Part shown: positions 29,896 to 38,966 of the stretch, piece by piece | How the letters are laid out: each line of letters opens with the position of its first letter | How positions within the stretch are numbered: the stretch's first letter is position 1 | DNA from: a beta proteobacterium L13 | Lineage (GTDB): Bacteria > Pseudomonadota > Gammaproteobacteria > Burkholderiales > Chromobacteriaceae | Assembly (NCBI GenBank): GCA_000335715.1 | Contig: AMYZ01000007.1 | Location: forward strand, 62,001 to 126,000 | Length of the DNA: 64,000 bases | Direction: 5' to 3' | Position numbers and translations under genes: made by a program | The notes under the pieces: model-generated | Told to the model about the DNA's origin: nothing | Seen by the model: only the letters and a program-made list of their open reading frames with translations | The model's database searches: none

Positions 29896-32800
29896 ATGCG
29901 TAGATTAGTCGATATTTTTAAATATTTAATTTTGGTATGCCAGATTTTGCCGGCGGCGGCGCTGGTTGTACCCAATCTGCCTATGGTTGGTGCTTCCGTC
30001 TCGCAACCGCCGCTGAATGTGCTGGTTGTTGGCCGCGACCGCAATATGTTTGTTGAAGCCTATAACGACGCGACCGACCTGGATGATGACGGCTTGTACG
30101 ACGTGGAGTTCAAGCCGGCTATCGATTACTACGGCTATTTCAATAGCAATGTCTGTTACGAATACGCCACCGCCAATAGCCGTTTCGAGGCAAAACAGTT
30201 CACGCCCGATAAAAAGTGCGGTGGTAATTACTGGTCCGGAAACCTGCTGAACTACGTGGCCATGTCGCGTGCGGATGTACTGCGCAAATCCCTGTATGGC
30301 GGCCAGCGCGAGGGTAAGAGCGCAGTGCTGGTGCGCTCGCGCATCACGCGCGATGCCCATGCCTGGGGCAAGCAATTCACGGCCAACTTGTCAGGGCAGG
30401 GTAGCCTGCTGGATTACGTGCCATCGGATTTCAGACTAGGCACGCTTGCTTATTGTAACGATGGCAATAACAGCAACTTGTGCGTCGGCGTGTCGGGGGC
30501 CGCCAATACCATCAAGAGCAGGCTGGATCTGGGGCATACGCTGGTGTTTGCCAATGCCGATGAAGGTACGACACCGGTCATCAAAGTCGCATCGGCCAGT
30601 AGTGGCGTGGATATTACCCAGTGGGTGAGTAGCGAGGCCAATGCCAACCTCAACAATAACCGGTTTACTTCTATGGTGGGTATGACGGCAAAGGTCGAGT
30701 CTTGCACCAGTTACGACCTGGCCGCTGCTGTGGCACTGGGAAAGAATGCCAATTGCCGGCTGTATGGCAGTAGCTACAAGCCAACCGGCCTGCTGCACAA
30801 ATACAGCGTGGATAACAATATGGAGTTCGCGCTGCTGACCAGTATCTATTCCAGCCCGCGTAGCGGTGCAGCCTTGCGCGTGGGCATGCGTCGCTTTGCC
30901 AGCGAGATTGATGCCAACGGCGACTTTGCCGTGGGCGGTATCGTCAGGACACTGGACGCGCTGATGATCTACAAACCCAATAATGGCGGTTATAACGGGG
31001 GCGGGGACGGTAACTGGGGCAACCCGCTAGCCGAAATGTATTACGAGGCACTGCGCTACTACGCAGGCAAGACAAGTCCGTTTTACTTTACTGCGGGTAG
31101 CAATAGCACCATCGATAAAAACAATATCGGTATCAACTTTCTGGAAAATTGGGCCAACTACAAGCCGTATGCGGGCAAGTACTGGTGTTCCAAGCCGTTC
31201 ATCACCGTGGTTAGCGACGCGGTGGCATCATTCGACAGCCAGCTGCCCGGCTCGCCGTTCGAGAGCATGGGGGCCGAGTCAGGCATGAGCGACCTGAATG
31301 TCGGCACGCTAGCAACCACACTGTGGAACAAGGAATTTGCCGGCGCGATGAAAACCATCATGATCGGCCAGGTGAACGGTAGCAATAACAGTGTGGGCCT
31401 GCCAACCGGTAAACCCGCCAGCTCCTTTAATGTGCGCGGCATTTCGCCGGAAGAGCCTACCCGTCAAGGTGGGTTCTATGGCGCGATGGCGGCTTACTAC
31501 GCCCGTACCAAGCCATTGGTAGACGTGGCTGTGCCCGCCGGCAAGAGCAAACCCGCCATTCGTACTTTTGCCATTGCGCTGTCAAATTCCTTGCCCAAGG
31601 TAGAACTGAAGTTTCCACAGCAGACGGTAACGTTTATCCCGTATGCACGCTCGGGCGCCAACACCATGTCCATTGTGGATTACTACCTGTTCAAGAGCGA
31701 TAGCAGCTGTACCTGGCCAAACTGTTACCGCTTCCGGGTGAACTTCGAAAACTCTGAAGACGGTAGCGACTGGGACGTAGATCACATTGCAGATTACCGT
31801 ATCAGTAAGGACAGCAGCAGTACCGTGCGGGTGAAGGTCGACACGTTCTATGCTGCCAATGGTGCGCAGACTTACGCCGGTTTCATCATTTCCGGTGTTA
31901 GCCCGCTTGGCGGGGCCAGTGATGGCAATAAGACCGGCCCCTATCTGGTGATCCGCGAGAAAGAAGACGAACCATGGGCGTTGACCTGGAACGGCTACAA
32001 GGGTACCAGTATCGAGTGCATTTCTACCGGCCAGCCTTACTACAGCCTGCTGTACGGCTTGTACAACAGCCCGCGGCGCAGTAATTGTCCGATCCTGCCG
32101 GAAAACTTCGATCGTGTCTTTACGGTGAGCAATGGCGATGCCACTGTCGAAAGGTTGCAGTCGCCACTGTGGTATATGGCGAAGTATGGCGGCTACACCG
32201 ATGCCAAAACCGGGACGGACCCGAATGCGCTGGTAAGTAATAGTCAATGGGATGCCGATGGCGATGGTACGCCGGATGCGTATGCCTCGGCGACCAACCC
32301 CTTGAAGCTGGAGCAGCAGCTGGACCGCATTTTCAACACCATCCAGCAGCAGGCGCCGTTTCTGGTGCCGGCAGTAGGAAGTGGCAGCAAGCTGGAAACC
32401 GATACGGCGGAATATACTGGTGGTTATGACTCTTCCGATTGGTCGGGCAGCCTGATAGCCAAAAAATATGACGGAGCGCAGAAGAAGTTTGCCACTACGC
32501 TGTGGTCTGCGGCTGAATTGCTGCCAGCCAGCGGCAGCCGGCAGATCATTGCCGGCGTCAGCCACAGCAGCGTGAAAGCCATTCCGTTTACCGCGGCTAG
32601 TCTGGGCTTGCCGGCTTACAACTTGCTGCCCTCACTGCGTGAGAACTTTGAAGTTGCCAGTGTGGCCAGCAACCGTGTTGATTACCTGCGCGGCAGTGCC
32701 GACAACGAAGGCACGACCAACGGCAAGTTCCGCGTACGTAGCCGTACCAAGCTGGGTGATATCCTGCATTCACGCGGGGCCTACGTAGGCCCACCGCTAA

Positions 32801-34413
32801 GTAGCTTCCGCAGCGACAGCAGCTACGCCAGCTTTTACAGCAGCAACAAAGGCAGGGCTGCCATGCTGTATGTCGGGGCCAACGACGGCATGCTGCATGG
32901 TTTTGATGCCGCCAGCGGGGTAGAAAAGTTTGCTTTCGTGCCGAAAGTATTCCTGTCATCCGCGGTGGGCCAATCGCCGTTGATCGACCTCACCGAGCAG
33001 CATTATAGCCATCGCTACTTTGTGGATGGTCAGTTGCACAGCAGTGCTGCGTGGGCCGACAGCCGCTGGAAGACTTTACTGGCAGGTGGTTTGCGCGGTG
33101 GTGGGCGTAGCCTGTTCTTGCTGGATGTGACTGCTCCAGGCAATCTGTTGGAGTCCAAGGCCAACGATCTGGTGCAGTGGGAGTTTACCTCGGCAGACGA
33201 TGGTGACCTTGGCCTCACGTTTGCCCAGCCGCAGATTTTGCAACTTAACGATGGCAACTGGTACGTGGTATCGCCCAACGGGTACAACAGCAATGCGGGC
33301 AAGGCGGCTATGTTCTTCCTACCTGTTAATGCACGCACCAGCTGGGCTGCGGCCAACTACAAGAAAATGGTGGTGGAAGATGCCAGTGCGGCCAACGGCT
33401 TGTCTGACTTTTCGTACTACGATCTTAACAAGGATGGCAAGGTCGACCTGATTTATGCCGGTGATCTCAAGGGGAACATCTGGCGCTTCAATGTCAGCAG
33501 TAACGATAAGGATCAATGGAGTGCGAGCAGTATCTTTGTTGCCACCGGCCCGGATGGCAAGGCACAGCCGGTGATCCTGGCGCCGCAGCTGTCGCAACAC
33601 CCCACACTTGGCCTGACTCGTACGGCGAGCAAACCCAACCTTGTGCTGACGTTCTCCGGTGGCAAGTTCCTGGAATCCTGTGACAAGGACGCAGCGGGTT
33701 GCAGTGGCGAATCTACTACTCGTAGCGTCTACAGCATCTGGGACTTCGGTGGCACTATCTGTAAGCGTAGCGAGTTGGCCGCAGTGGGCGTGGAGCACTT
33801 TCCAGCCACGACCATGCCCAAAACCCGCCATGTGTTTGACTATGGCTCGCTGGCCTACCCGGGCTCGGCAGTAAACAACGCAGCTTGTGTCACCAGCGGC
33901 GACCGTACGCTACTCAGCCCGGATGGCAAGACATCGTATAGTTTGGCCAGTTACAAGCTGGGTTTTTATGTTGATCTGGAGTTGCCGCAGGAAAACGTGG
34001 TGAACCTGGAGGTGTTCGGCAAAAACCGAGTCATCTTTGAAACCGACTATCGCAAGTCGGGCACGGATGCCTGCGAGTCCGAGTATGTCACTTATCCATA
34101 CGATAACTTCAGCCTGACTGGCAAACCGCTGGTGGGTGTCATTAACCCGCCACTGACTGCTGAAGTACAAGCGCTAGTGGCAGAGCTGATGGCTCGCGGG
34201 TATACGGAAGAAAAGGCACGCCAATTGGCAGCCGGTATTGGCGGCCCCGGCAGCCTGCCGCTGTCTGGCGCTTATGGTCTGATCCGGCGTAATACGTTCA
34301 AGCAAGGTAATCAGTGCTATCTCAGCTACAACGGCAGCGTTATCGGCCCTGTGCCTTGTGGTTCCGGCCGTATCGTCCAGCGGGTTAGCTGGCGAGAGGT
34401 GATTGATGACTAA
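29896..34413 (+). CDS. PilY1/PilC-like type IV pilus tip protein (first of three)
   Basis: PilY1/PilC proteins sit at the tip of type IV pili and affect pilus extension, adhesion and, in Neisseria, DNA uptake. The 1505-residue product has a signal peptide (about 1-23, ending AAA), an N-terminal region of about 800 residues without a canonical DxSxS metal site, and a C-terminal beta-propeller (PilC domain) with KAAMLYVGANDGMLHGFDAASG-type blades. A calcium loop is visible in DLNKDGKVDLIYAGDLKGN, and WREVIDD ends the protein. GGTGGAG precedes the ATG. It is more distant from the next two genes than they are from each other. Three GTTGGCCGCA copies lie near its 3' end. Confidence 0.85.
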   Translation: MRRLVDIFKYLILVCQILPAAALVVPNLPMVGASVSQPPLNVLVVGRDRNMFVEAYNDATDLDDDGLYDVEFKPAIDYYGYFNSNVCYEYATANSRFEAKQFTPDKKCGGNYWSGNLLNYVAMSRADVLRKSLYGGQREGKSAVLVRSRITRDAHAWGKQFTANLSGQGSLLDYVPSDFRLGTLAYCNDGNNSNLCVGVSGAANTIKSRLDLGHTLVFANADEGTTPVIKVASASSGVDITQWVSSEANANLNNNRFTSMVGMTAKVESCTSYDLAAAVALGKNANCRLYGSSYKPTGLLHKYSVDNNMEFALLTSIYSSPRSGAALRVGMRRFASEIDANGDFAVGGIVRTLDALMIYKPNNGGYNGGGDGNWGNPLAEMYYEALRYYAGKTSPFYFTAGSNSTIDKNNIGINFLENWANYKPYAGKYWCSKPFITVVSDAVASFDSQLPGSPFESMGAESGMSDLNVGTLATTLWNKEFAGAMKTIMIGQVNGSNNSVGLPTGKPASSFNVRGISPEEPTRQGGFYGAMAAYYARTKPLVDVAVPAGKSKPAIRTFAIALSNSLPKVELKFPQQTVTFIPYARSGANTMSIVDYYLFKSDSSCTWPNCYRFRVNFENSEDGSDWDVDHIADYRISKDSSSTVRVKVDTFYAANGAQTYAGFIISGVSPLGGASDGNKTGPYLVIREKEDEPWALTWNGYKGTSIECISTGQPYYSLLYGLYNSPRRSNCPILPENFDRVFTVSNGDATVERLQSPLWYMAKYGGYTDAKTGTDPNALVSNSQWDADGDGTPDAYASATNPLKLEQQLDRIFNTIQQQAPFLVPAVGSGSKLETDTAEYTGGYDSSDWSGSLIAKKYDGAQKKFATTLWSAAELLPASGSRQIIAGVSHSSVKAIPFTAASLGLPAYNLLPSLRENFEVASVASNRVDYLRGSADNEGTTNGKFRVRSRTKLGDILHSRGAYVGPPLSSFRSDSSYASFYSSNKGRAAMLYVGANDGMLHGFDAASGVEKFAFVPKVFLSSAVGQSPLIDLTEQHYSHRYFVDGQLHSSAAWADSRWKTLLAGGLRGGGRSLFLLDVTAPGNLLESKANDLVQWEFTSADDGDLGLTFAQPQILQLNDGNWYVVSPNGYNSNAGKAAMFFLPVNARTSWAAANYKKMVVEDASAANGLSDFSYYDLNKDGKVDLIYAGDLKGNIWRFNVSSNDKDQWSASSIFVATGPDGKAQPVILAPQLSQHPTLGLTRTASKPNLVLTFSGGKFLESCDKDAAGCSGESTTRSVYSIWDFGGTICKRSELAAVGVEHFPATTMPKTRHVFDYGSLAYPGSAVNNAACVTSGDRTLLSPDGKTSYSLASYKLGFYVDLELPQENVVNLEVFGKNRVIFETDYRKSGTDACESEYVTYPYDNFSLTGKPLVGVINPPLTAEVQALVAELMARGYTEEKARQLAAGIGGPGSLPLSGAYGLIRRNTFKQGNQCYLSYNGSVIGPVPCGSGRIVQRVSWREVIDD

Positions 34414-34917
34414 TGGCAAGCCATGTCATGGAGAGGCTCATCCGGGGTGCTCCCGCTGCTGGGCGTGATGGCATATCGGCTGTCATCCGGTCAGCCCTCT
34501 GATCCATAAAGGGCAATGGGGCGGTTTGTAGCAATACTAGTGTCAGTGGCAAAAGGGAAGCCTTGCTGCCAAGCAGGGTTTCCTCTGATGTTCTTATCAC
34601 GCTGTCACGTCTTTTATCGCACACCCATCACCGCGTTAACCCTGCAGGCTTCGTGTGCGGCCTAAGCTGGCGTGCCTGCGCTGCATTTCAAGGTTGGCCG
34701 CGGCTCATGGCCTGTTTTTGAAGGGCCGGCAGGTCTGGAAGCCGCTGTTCCTTTTGCGGCCCCGTCTGCTTTCTCCGCCAGTCTGGCTTGCGCAGGTGCT
34801 TATTCAAGGTTTCACGCGGGTGTGAAGGTGAGTCTATGGCGATACTTTGTCGGGACTATCACTTGGTTCTTTAGGTATCGATTTATAAAAGAAGAATCTT
34901 TATGCAAGTTTTAATGG
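34414..34917. other. Spacer after the first pilY1-like gene, no gene recognised
   Basis: About 500 bases before an orphan terminator at 34918. A frame with a GTG start at 34672 and stop at 34914 encodes 80 residues (rich in Ala, Phe and Trp) but has no convincing ribosome site and no recognisable family. One 9/10 copy of the GTTGGCCGCA motif occurs at 34693. The region could be a long 3' untranslated part of the first pilY1-like transcript or hold a small RNA. Confidence 0.4.
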
Positions 34918-34955
34918 AAATGGCATCGGCTGGGTAGGTCGATGCCATTTTTATT
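34918..34955 (+). terminator. Strong terminator with no obvious gene in front
   Basis: An 11-bp stem AAATGGCATCG (34918-34928) / CGATGCCATTT (34940-34950), loop of 11, followed by TTATTTTATATTTA. It lies 504 bases after the stop of the first pilY1-like gene and before the promoter region of the second. Confidence 0.85.
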
Positions 34956-35097
34956 TTATATTTATTAAATTATGGCCCTTGCTTGTATTTATTTTTATGA
35001 TTTTGTGCTTGCAATTTATAGGCTATTTTCAATGCTGCTTTTATCGACTACGATAAAAGTAGCCTAGCTGGCTTCATTGCTTTTTATCGGATTTTAT

Positions 35098-38000
35098 ATG
35101 ACATCGTTTTTTAATGGGTTGAAATTATCCGCCATTTGCATGCTGGCTGGGTTTGCCCACGCTATTGTGCCATCCAGTACCTCGCCGCTGGCCGGTACGG
35201 GTGATACCGACGGCCCCAATGTGTTGCTGGCACTGTCTATCGAGTTTCCTACCGCCGGCTGGGCCTACCAGACGGGCTACACCACTAGCAACGAGTATCT
35301 GGGCTATTTCGACTCCGGCCTGTGCTACAGCTACGTCACCAACGACAGTGCTGCGGGGGTGAACTATTTCAACCCTGTAAGTAAGGTAAACAATAGTACG
35401 TACCGTACGTGCAACGATGGTTACTGGTCGGGCAACTTCCTGAACTGGGCGGCAGGCACCGCTACCGATATTTTCCGTAAAACCCTGACTGGCGGTTACC
35501 GCGTAAAAGAGAGCACCGGCAAGACGATTCTGCGTTTTTCTCGCCATGGCTATGGCGATGCCTCGCGTAGCTATGGTGATTTTCGCGGATACCTGCCTGT
35601 GCTATCCGGACATAGCATCACGAACAGCTATCAAAGCATGGGGGCTACCCTGGTGCGCCCCAGTGCCAACCCGTTTTCTTTGAACCTTACCCGTACTTAC
35701 CAGCGCTGGAACGGTTTTGGCTGGCAGTCGTTTAACAACACCACCCTTTACGACCTGAACGTGCGCGCCTGCGTGCAGTCCGGCAGCTTTGCCATGGGTA
35801 GCAACTGCACGCTGTATACGCCGTCTACCGGTGTGGTGGACTACAAGCCGGAAGGCCTGATCCAGAAGTACGCCAAAACCATGCGGGTAGGGGTGTTCAG
35901 CTATCTGCTGGATAGCAGCTATGACCGTGATGGTGGTGTGCTGCGGGCGCGCTTGAAATACCCTGGCTGCTACCAGACTGTGACCACCAATGGTGGCAAT
36001 ACCATTGCGCTGGGGCGCGAGTGGGATCCGAAAACCGGCGCCTTCTACACCAACCCCGACCCTACCGATGCCAGCAATAGCAGTGTGAGCAATAGTGGCG
36101 TGGTGAACTATCTGAACCGCTTTGGCGAAGGGGGCTACAAATCTTACGACCCGGCGGCCGAGCTGTACTACGCTGCCCAGCGCTACTTGCGTAACAAGGG
36201 CAACCTCAGCGCCTACACCAACATCACCAACAATAACCAGAAAGATAGCTTCCCTGTCATTACCGACTGGGACGACCCGCTCAAAAGCTCCGACCAGAAC
36301 AACTTCATCATCTATCTGGGGGATGTCAACGTACACGGCGATGTGGACTTGCCGGGCTCTACCTGGGGTACCCCCAGAAAGCCGGCAGATGATACCGACC
36401 TGAATGTCAGTACGCTGCTGAATACCGTGCGTGGTGGCGGTACCAGCAATATCGGCTCTACCAATTCCCCAGGCTATATTGCCGCGCTGGCTTACTGGGG
36501 CAATATGTTCGATATTCGTAGCGATAAATCCGGCGAGCAGCACGTCAAAGCGTTCATGATCGACGTGGTAGAAAGTGGCTCTTACAAATCCGAAACCACC
36601 AACTCGTTTTATCTGGCGGCCAAGTGGGGTGGTTTCGAAGACAACGACGGTAGCAAAACACCTAATGTGAAGTCGGAATGGTCCAGTGATTTGCAAACCA
36701 TCAGCGCGTTTCCCAACGGCGTGCCGGACAACTACGCACCTGCCAATAACCCGGAAGCCTTGGTGAAGGCGCTGAACCGGGCCTTCAGCTACGCCGCCCT
36801 GGCGGTGAAACCGTCGCTGTCTGGCCTGGCGGTGTCATCCGGCACTAACAATGTCAATAATGGCAGCCATATGTTCCGCACCACCTTCGAGCGCTCGTCC
36901 ACTGACAGCACCGACTGGTACGGTGACGTAGAGGCGTACAAGGTAACGCTGACCAATAATGTGCTGAACAGCGGCTCCCTTTCCCTGGACTGGAGCACCA
37001 AGGCCAAGCTGGAAGCACAGCTGGGCACCACGGCCAGTGGCCGCAATATCTACGCCTATAACAAGACCAATGAAACAGGCATCAGCTTTAGTAGCGCCAG
37101 CAGCTATCTGCAAAGCGAGACAGGCCTGAATGCCAATGGCCTGGCCTATCTGATGGGCGACAATACCAATGCCGGCAACAACGGTAGCAAGGCATATCGC
37201 ACCCGCAGCGCCCGCCTGGGGCCGATCGAGCTGGCCAAGGTTGCCTTTGGCGGGGCGCCTGTCGATATCAGCGGCTGCGGTACCTTCTCTGTAGCGGCAA
37301 AAGCCCGCCCGTCCATTTACGCCGTGCCGGCCAATGACGGCTTTTTGCATATTTTCAACTATGGCGACAAGGTCAAGGCAGACCAGGGCAAAGAGCTGTT
37401 TGCCTTCATGCCTTCCGCCATCTACCCCCAGGCAGCCAAGTTGGCCGCAAAAGACTACGAGTACCTACGCCTGCATGATGGCAGCCCGGTGATCAAAGAC
37501 GTCTGCCTGAACAACCAGGCCGCCACCTTGCTGATTGGTGCCTCGGGCCGGGGCATTACCAAGCCGGACGGCTATGGCAGCAGCAGTATCTACGCGATTG
37601 ACGTTACCACCCCCACCAGCATGAATGCGGCCAACGTACGCTGGGAATTCTCGTCGGCCAATGACAGCACGCTGGGCAATATGATGACGCTGCCCAAGCT
37701 GGTAAAGCTCAACAATGGCCGTTGGGCGGCCGTGCTGGGTAACGGTATCAACCAGACGGGTACCAATGCCGGCGTATTCCTGCTGATGCTGGACAAGCCC
37801 GCCGGGCAAGCTTGGGTACTGAATGACAACTACTTCAAGCTTACGGTCACGCCGTCTAGTACCCCGCTGTATGCACCCAACGGCATTACCGATGTCAGCA
37901 CCTACGACAATGATGGCAACGGGACTGTGGACTACCTCTACGCCGGCGACCTGAACGGCAATGTATGGAAGTTCGATATCAGTGCAGCCTCGCCCACCAG

Positions 38001-38730
38001 CTGGAACGTGGCCCTGGGTGCTACCCCGCTGTTTACCGCCTACACCATGAGCGGCTCCACGCTGGGCAGCCGTCAGCCCATCACCGCCGCACCTGTGCTG
38101 ATGAAGACTACGGGCGGCCAGAAGGTGGTGGTGTTTGGTACCGGCATCAATTACGACGAGCAAGACCGTGCCTCTACCGGGCACGCCATTTATGGCATTT
38201 ACGATAACGGCAGCGCAGTAGGCGACCCGCGCAACTTGTTGGCCCATGCCACGCCGTCGTCGGATTCCGGTTATTCGCGCACCTCTACCAGTAGCATGAC
38301 GGCCAACCAGAAAGGCTGGTACATCCCGCTTACTACCAACGAACAGGTCGTCTCGTCGCCGTTTTATATGTCGGTACTGAAAAACGATATGGTGGTGGTG
38401 GATAGCATCCGTCTGCGCCAGGAGTGCTCCACGGCAGGCGAAGCATCGTTCCGCACCATCGTCAGCCTCAGCAATGGCACCGCGCCCGACAAGCCACTGA
38501 TGGACACCGATGGCGATGGCCGCGTCACCAGCAGGGACAGCAAGGCAAACCGGCAATCGCTGTCGACAGGCGTCAACTACGGTGGTTCTTTGCTGGTGAC
38601 ACTGGCCGGCAACAAGAACAAGCTGGTGCTGTGCAATACCGGTGTTAGCGGCACGATCGAATGTAACCAGATGGGCTCATCCAGCCGTGTGGTCAGCCGG
38701 GTAAGCTGGCGCGAGCTGGTGGAAGACTAG
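35098..38730 (+). CDS. PilY1/PilC-like type IV pilus tip protein (second of three)
   Basis: The 1210-residue product has a signal peptide (about 1-22, ending FAHA) and the start of the mature protein SPLAGTGDTDGPNVLLALSIEF is shared almost exactly with the third gene. Motifs common to both are DGYWSGNFLNWAA, PEGLIQKYAKTMRVGV, NRFGEGGYK, SDQNNFIIYLGD and KALNRAFSYAAL. The C-terminal propeller contains YAVPANDGFLHIFNYGDK and a calcium loop in DNDGNGTVDYLYAGDLNGN. A second EF-like loop, DTDGDGRVTSRDS, is near the end. ATG at 35098 gives the clean signal peptide; a TTG at 35077 is an alternative. A terminator follows. No minor pilin gene is adjacent. Confidence 0.85.
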   Translation: MTSFFNGLKLSAICMLAGFAHAIVPSSTSPLAGTGDTDGPNVLLALSIEFPTAGWAYQTGYTTSNEYLGYFDSGLCYSYVTNDSAAGVNYFNPVSKVNNSTYRTCNDGYWSGNFLNWAAGTATDIFRKTLTGGYRVKESTGKTILRFSRHGYGDASRSYGDFRGYLPVLSGHSITNSYQSMGATLVRPSANPFSLNLTRTYQRWNGFGWQSFNNTTLYDLNVRACVQSGSFAMGSNCTLYTPSTGVVDYKPEGLIQKYAKTMRVGVFSYLLDSSYDRDGGVLRARLKYPGCYQTVTTNGGNTIALGREWDPKTGAFYTNPDPTDASNSSVSNSGVVNYLNRFGEGGYKSYDPAAELYYAAQRYLRNKGNLSAYTNITNNNQKDSFPVITDWDDPLKSSDQNNFIIYLGDVNVHGDVDLPGSTWGTPRKPADDTDLNVSTLLNTVRGGGTSNIGSTNSPGYIAALAYWGNMFDIRSDKSGEQHVKAFMIDVVESGSYKSETTNSFYLAAKWGGFEDNDGSKTPNVKSEWSSDLQTISAFPNGVPDNYAPANNPEALVKALNRAFSYAALAVKPSLSGLAVSSGTNNVNNGSHMFRTTFERSSTDSTDWYGDVEAYKVTLTNNVLNSGSLSLDWSTKAKLEAQLGTTASGRNIYAYNKTNETGISFSSASSYLQSETGLNANGLAYLMGDNTNAGNNGSKAYRTRSARLGPIELAKVAFGGAPVDISGCGTFSVAAKARPSIYAVPANDGFLHIFNYGDKVKADQGKELFAFMPSAIYPQAAKLAAKDYEYLRLHDGSPVIKDVCLNNQAATLLIGASGRGITKPDGYGSSSIYAIDVTTPTSMNAANVRWEFSSANDSTLGNMMTLPKLVKLNNGRWAAVLGNGINQTGTNAGVFLLMLDKPAGQAWVLNDNYFKLTVTPSSTPLYAPNGITDVSTYDNDGNGTVDYLYAGDLNGNVWKFDISAASPTSWNVALGATPLFTAYTMSGSTLGSRQPITAAPVLMKTTGGQKVVVFGTGINYDEQDRASTGHAIYGIYDNGSAVGDPRNLLAHATPSSDSGYSRTSTSSMTANQKGWYIPLTTNEQVVSSPFYMSVLKNDMVVVDSIRLRQECSTAGEASFRTIVSLSNGTAPDKPLMDTDGDGRVTSRDSKANRQSLSTGVNYGGSLLVTLAGNKNKLVLCNTGVSGTIECNQMGSSSRVVSRVSWRELVED

Positions 38731-38765
38731 CCCTGTAGCATCCATACGCGTTGTTTCCTGTCAGC

Positions 38766-38800
38766 AAAGCCACCGCATCTTACGATCGCGGTGGCTTTTT
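38766..38800 (+). terminator. Terminator after the second pilY1-like gene
   Basis: AGCCACCGC (38768-38776) pairs with GCGGTGGCT (38788-38796); the loop has 11 bases and TTTTTTG follows. Confidence 0.9.
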
Positions 38801-38966
38801 TGTCTGGGTGAGGCGGGGATCAGGTACTTGCTTGGCATGCTGCCTTGGTCTGGTTATTAAGGCATCTGCATTTATGATGTGCAAAGGCTTGCATTTTCAA
38901 TAATTTTACTTATCGAGTACCATATGCAGAACGATTGCAATATGCCTTCTTTCTGCCGGAGTTCTC

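Noticed and set aside
34672-34914. 80-codon GTG-start frame before the orphan terminator
   Set aside because: No ribosome site, no family, and odd composition. Kept only as a possibility under the terminator finding.
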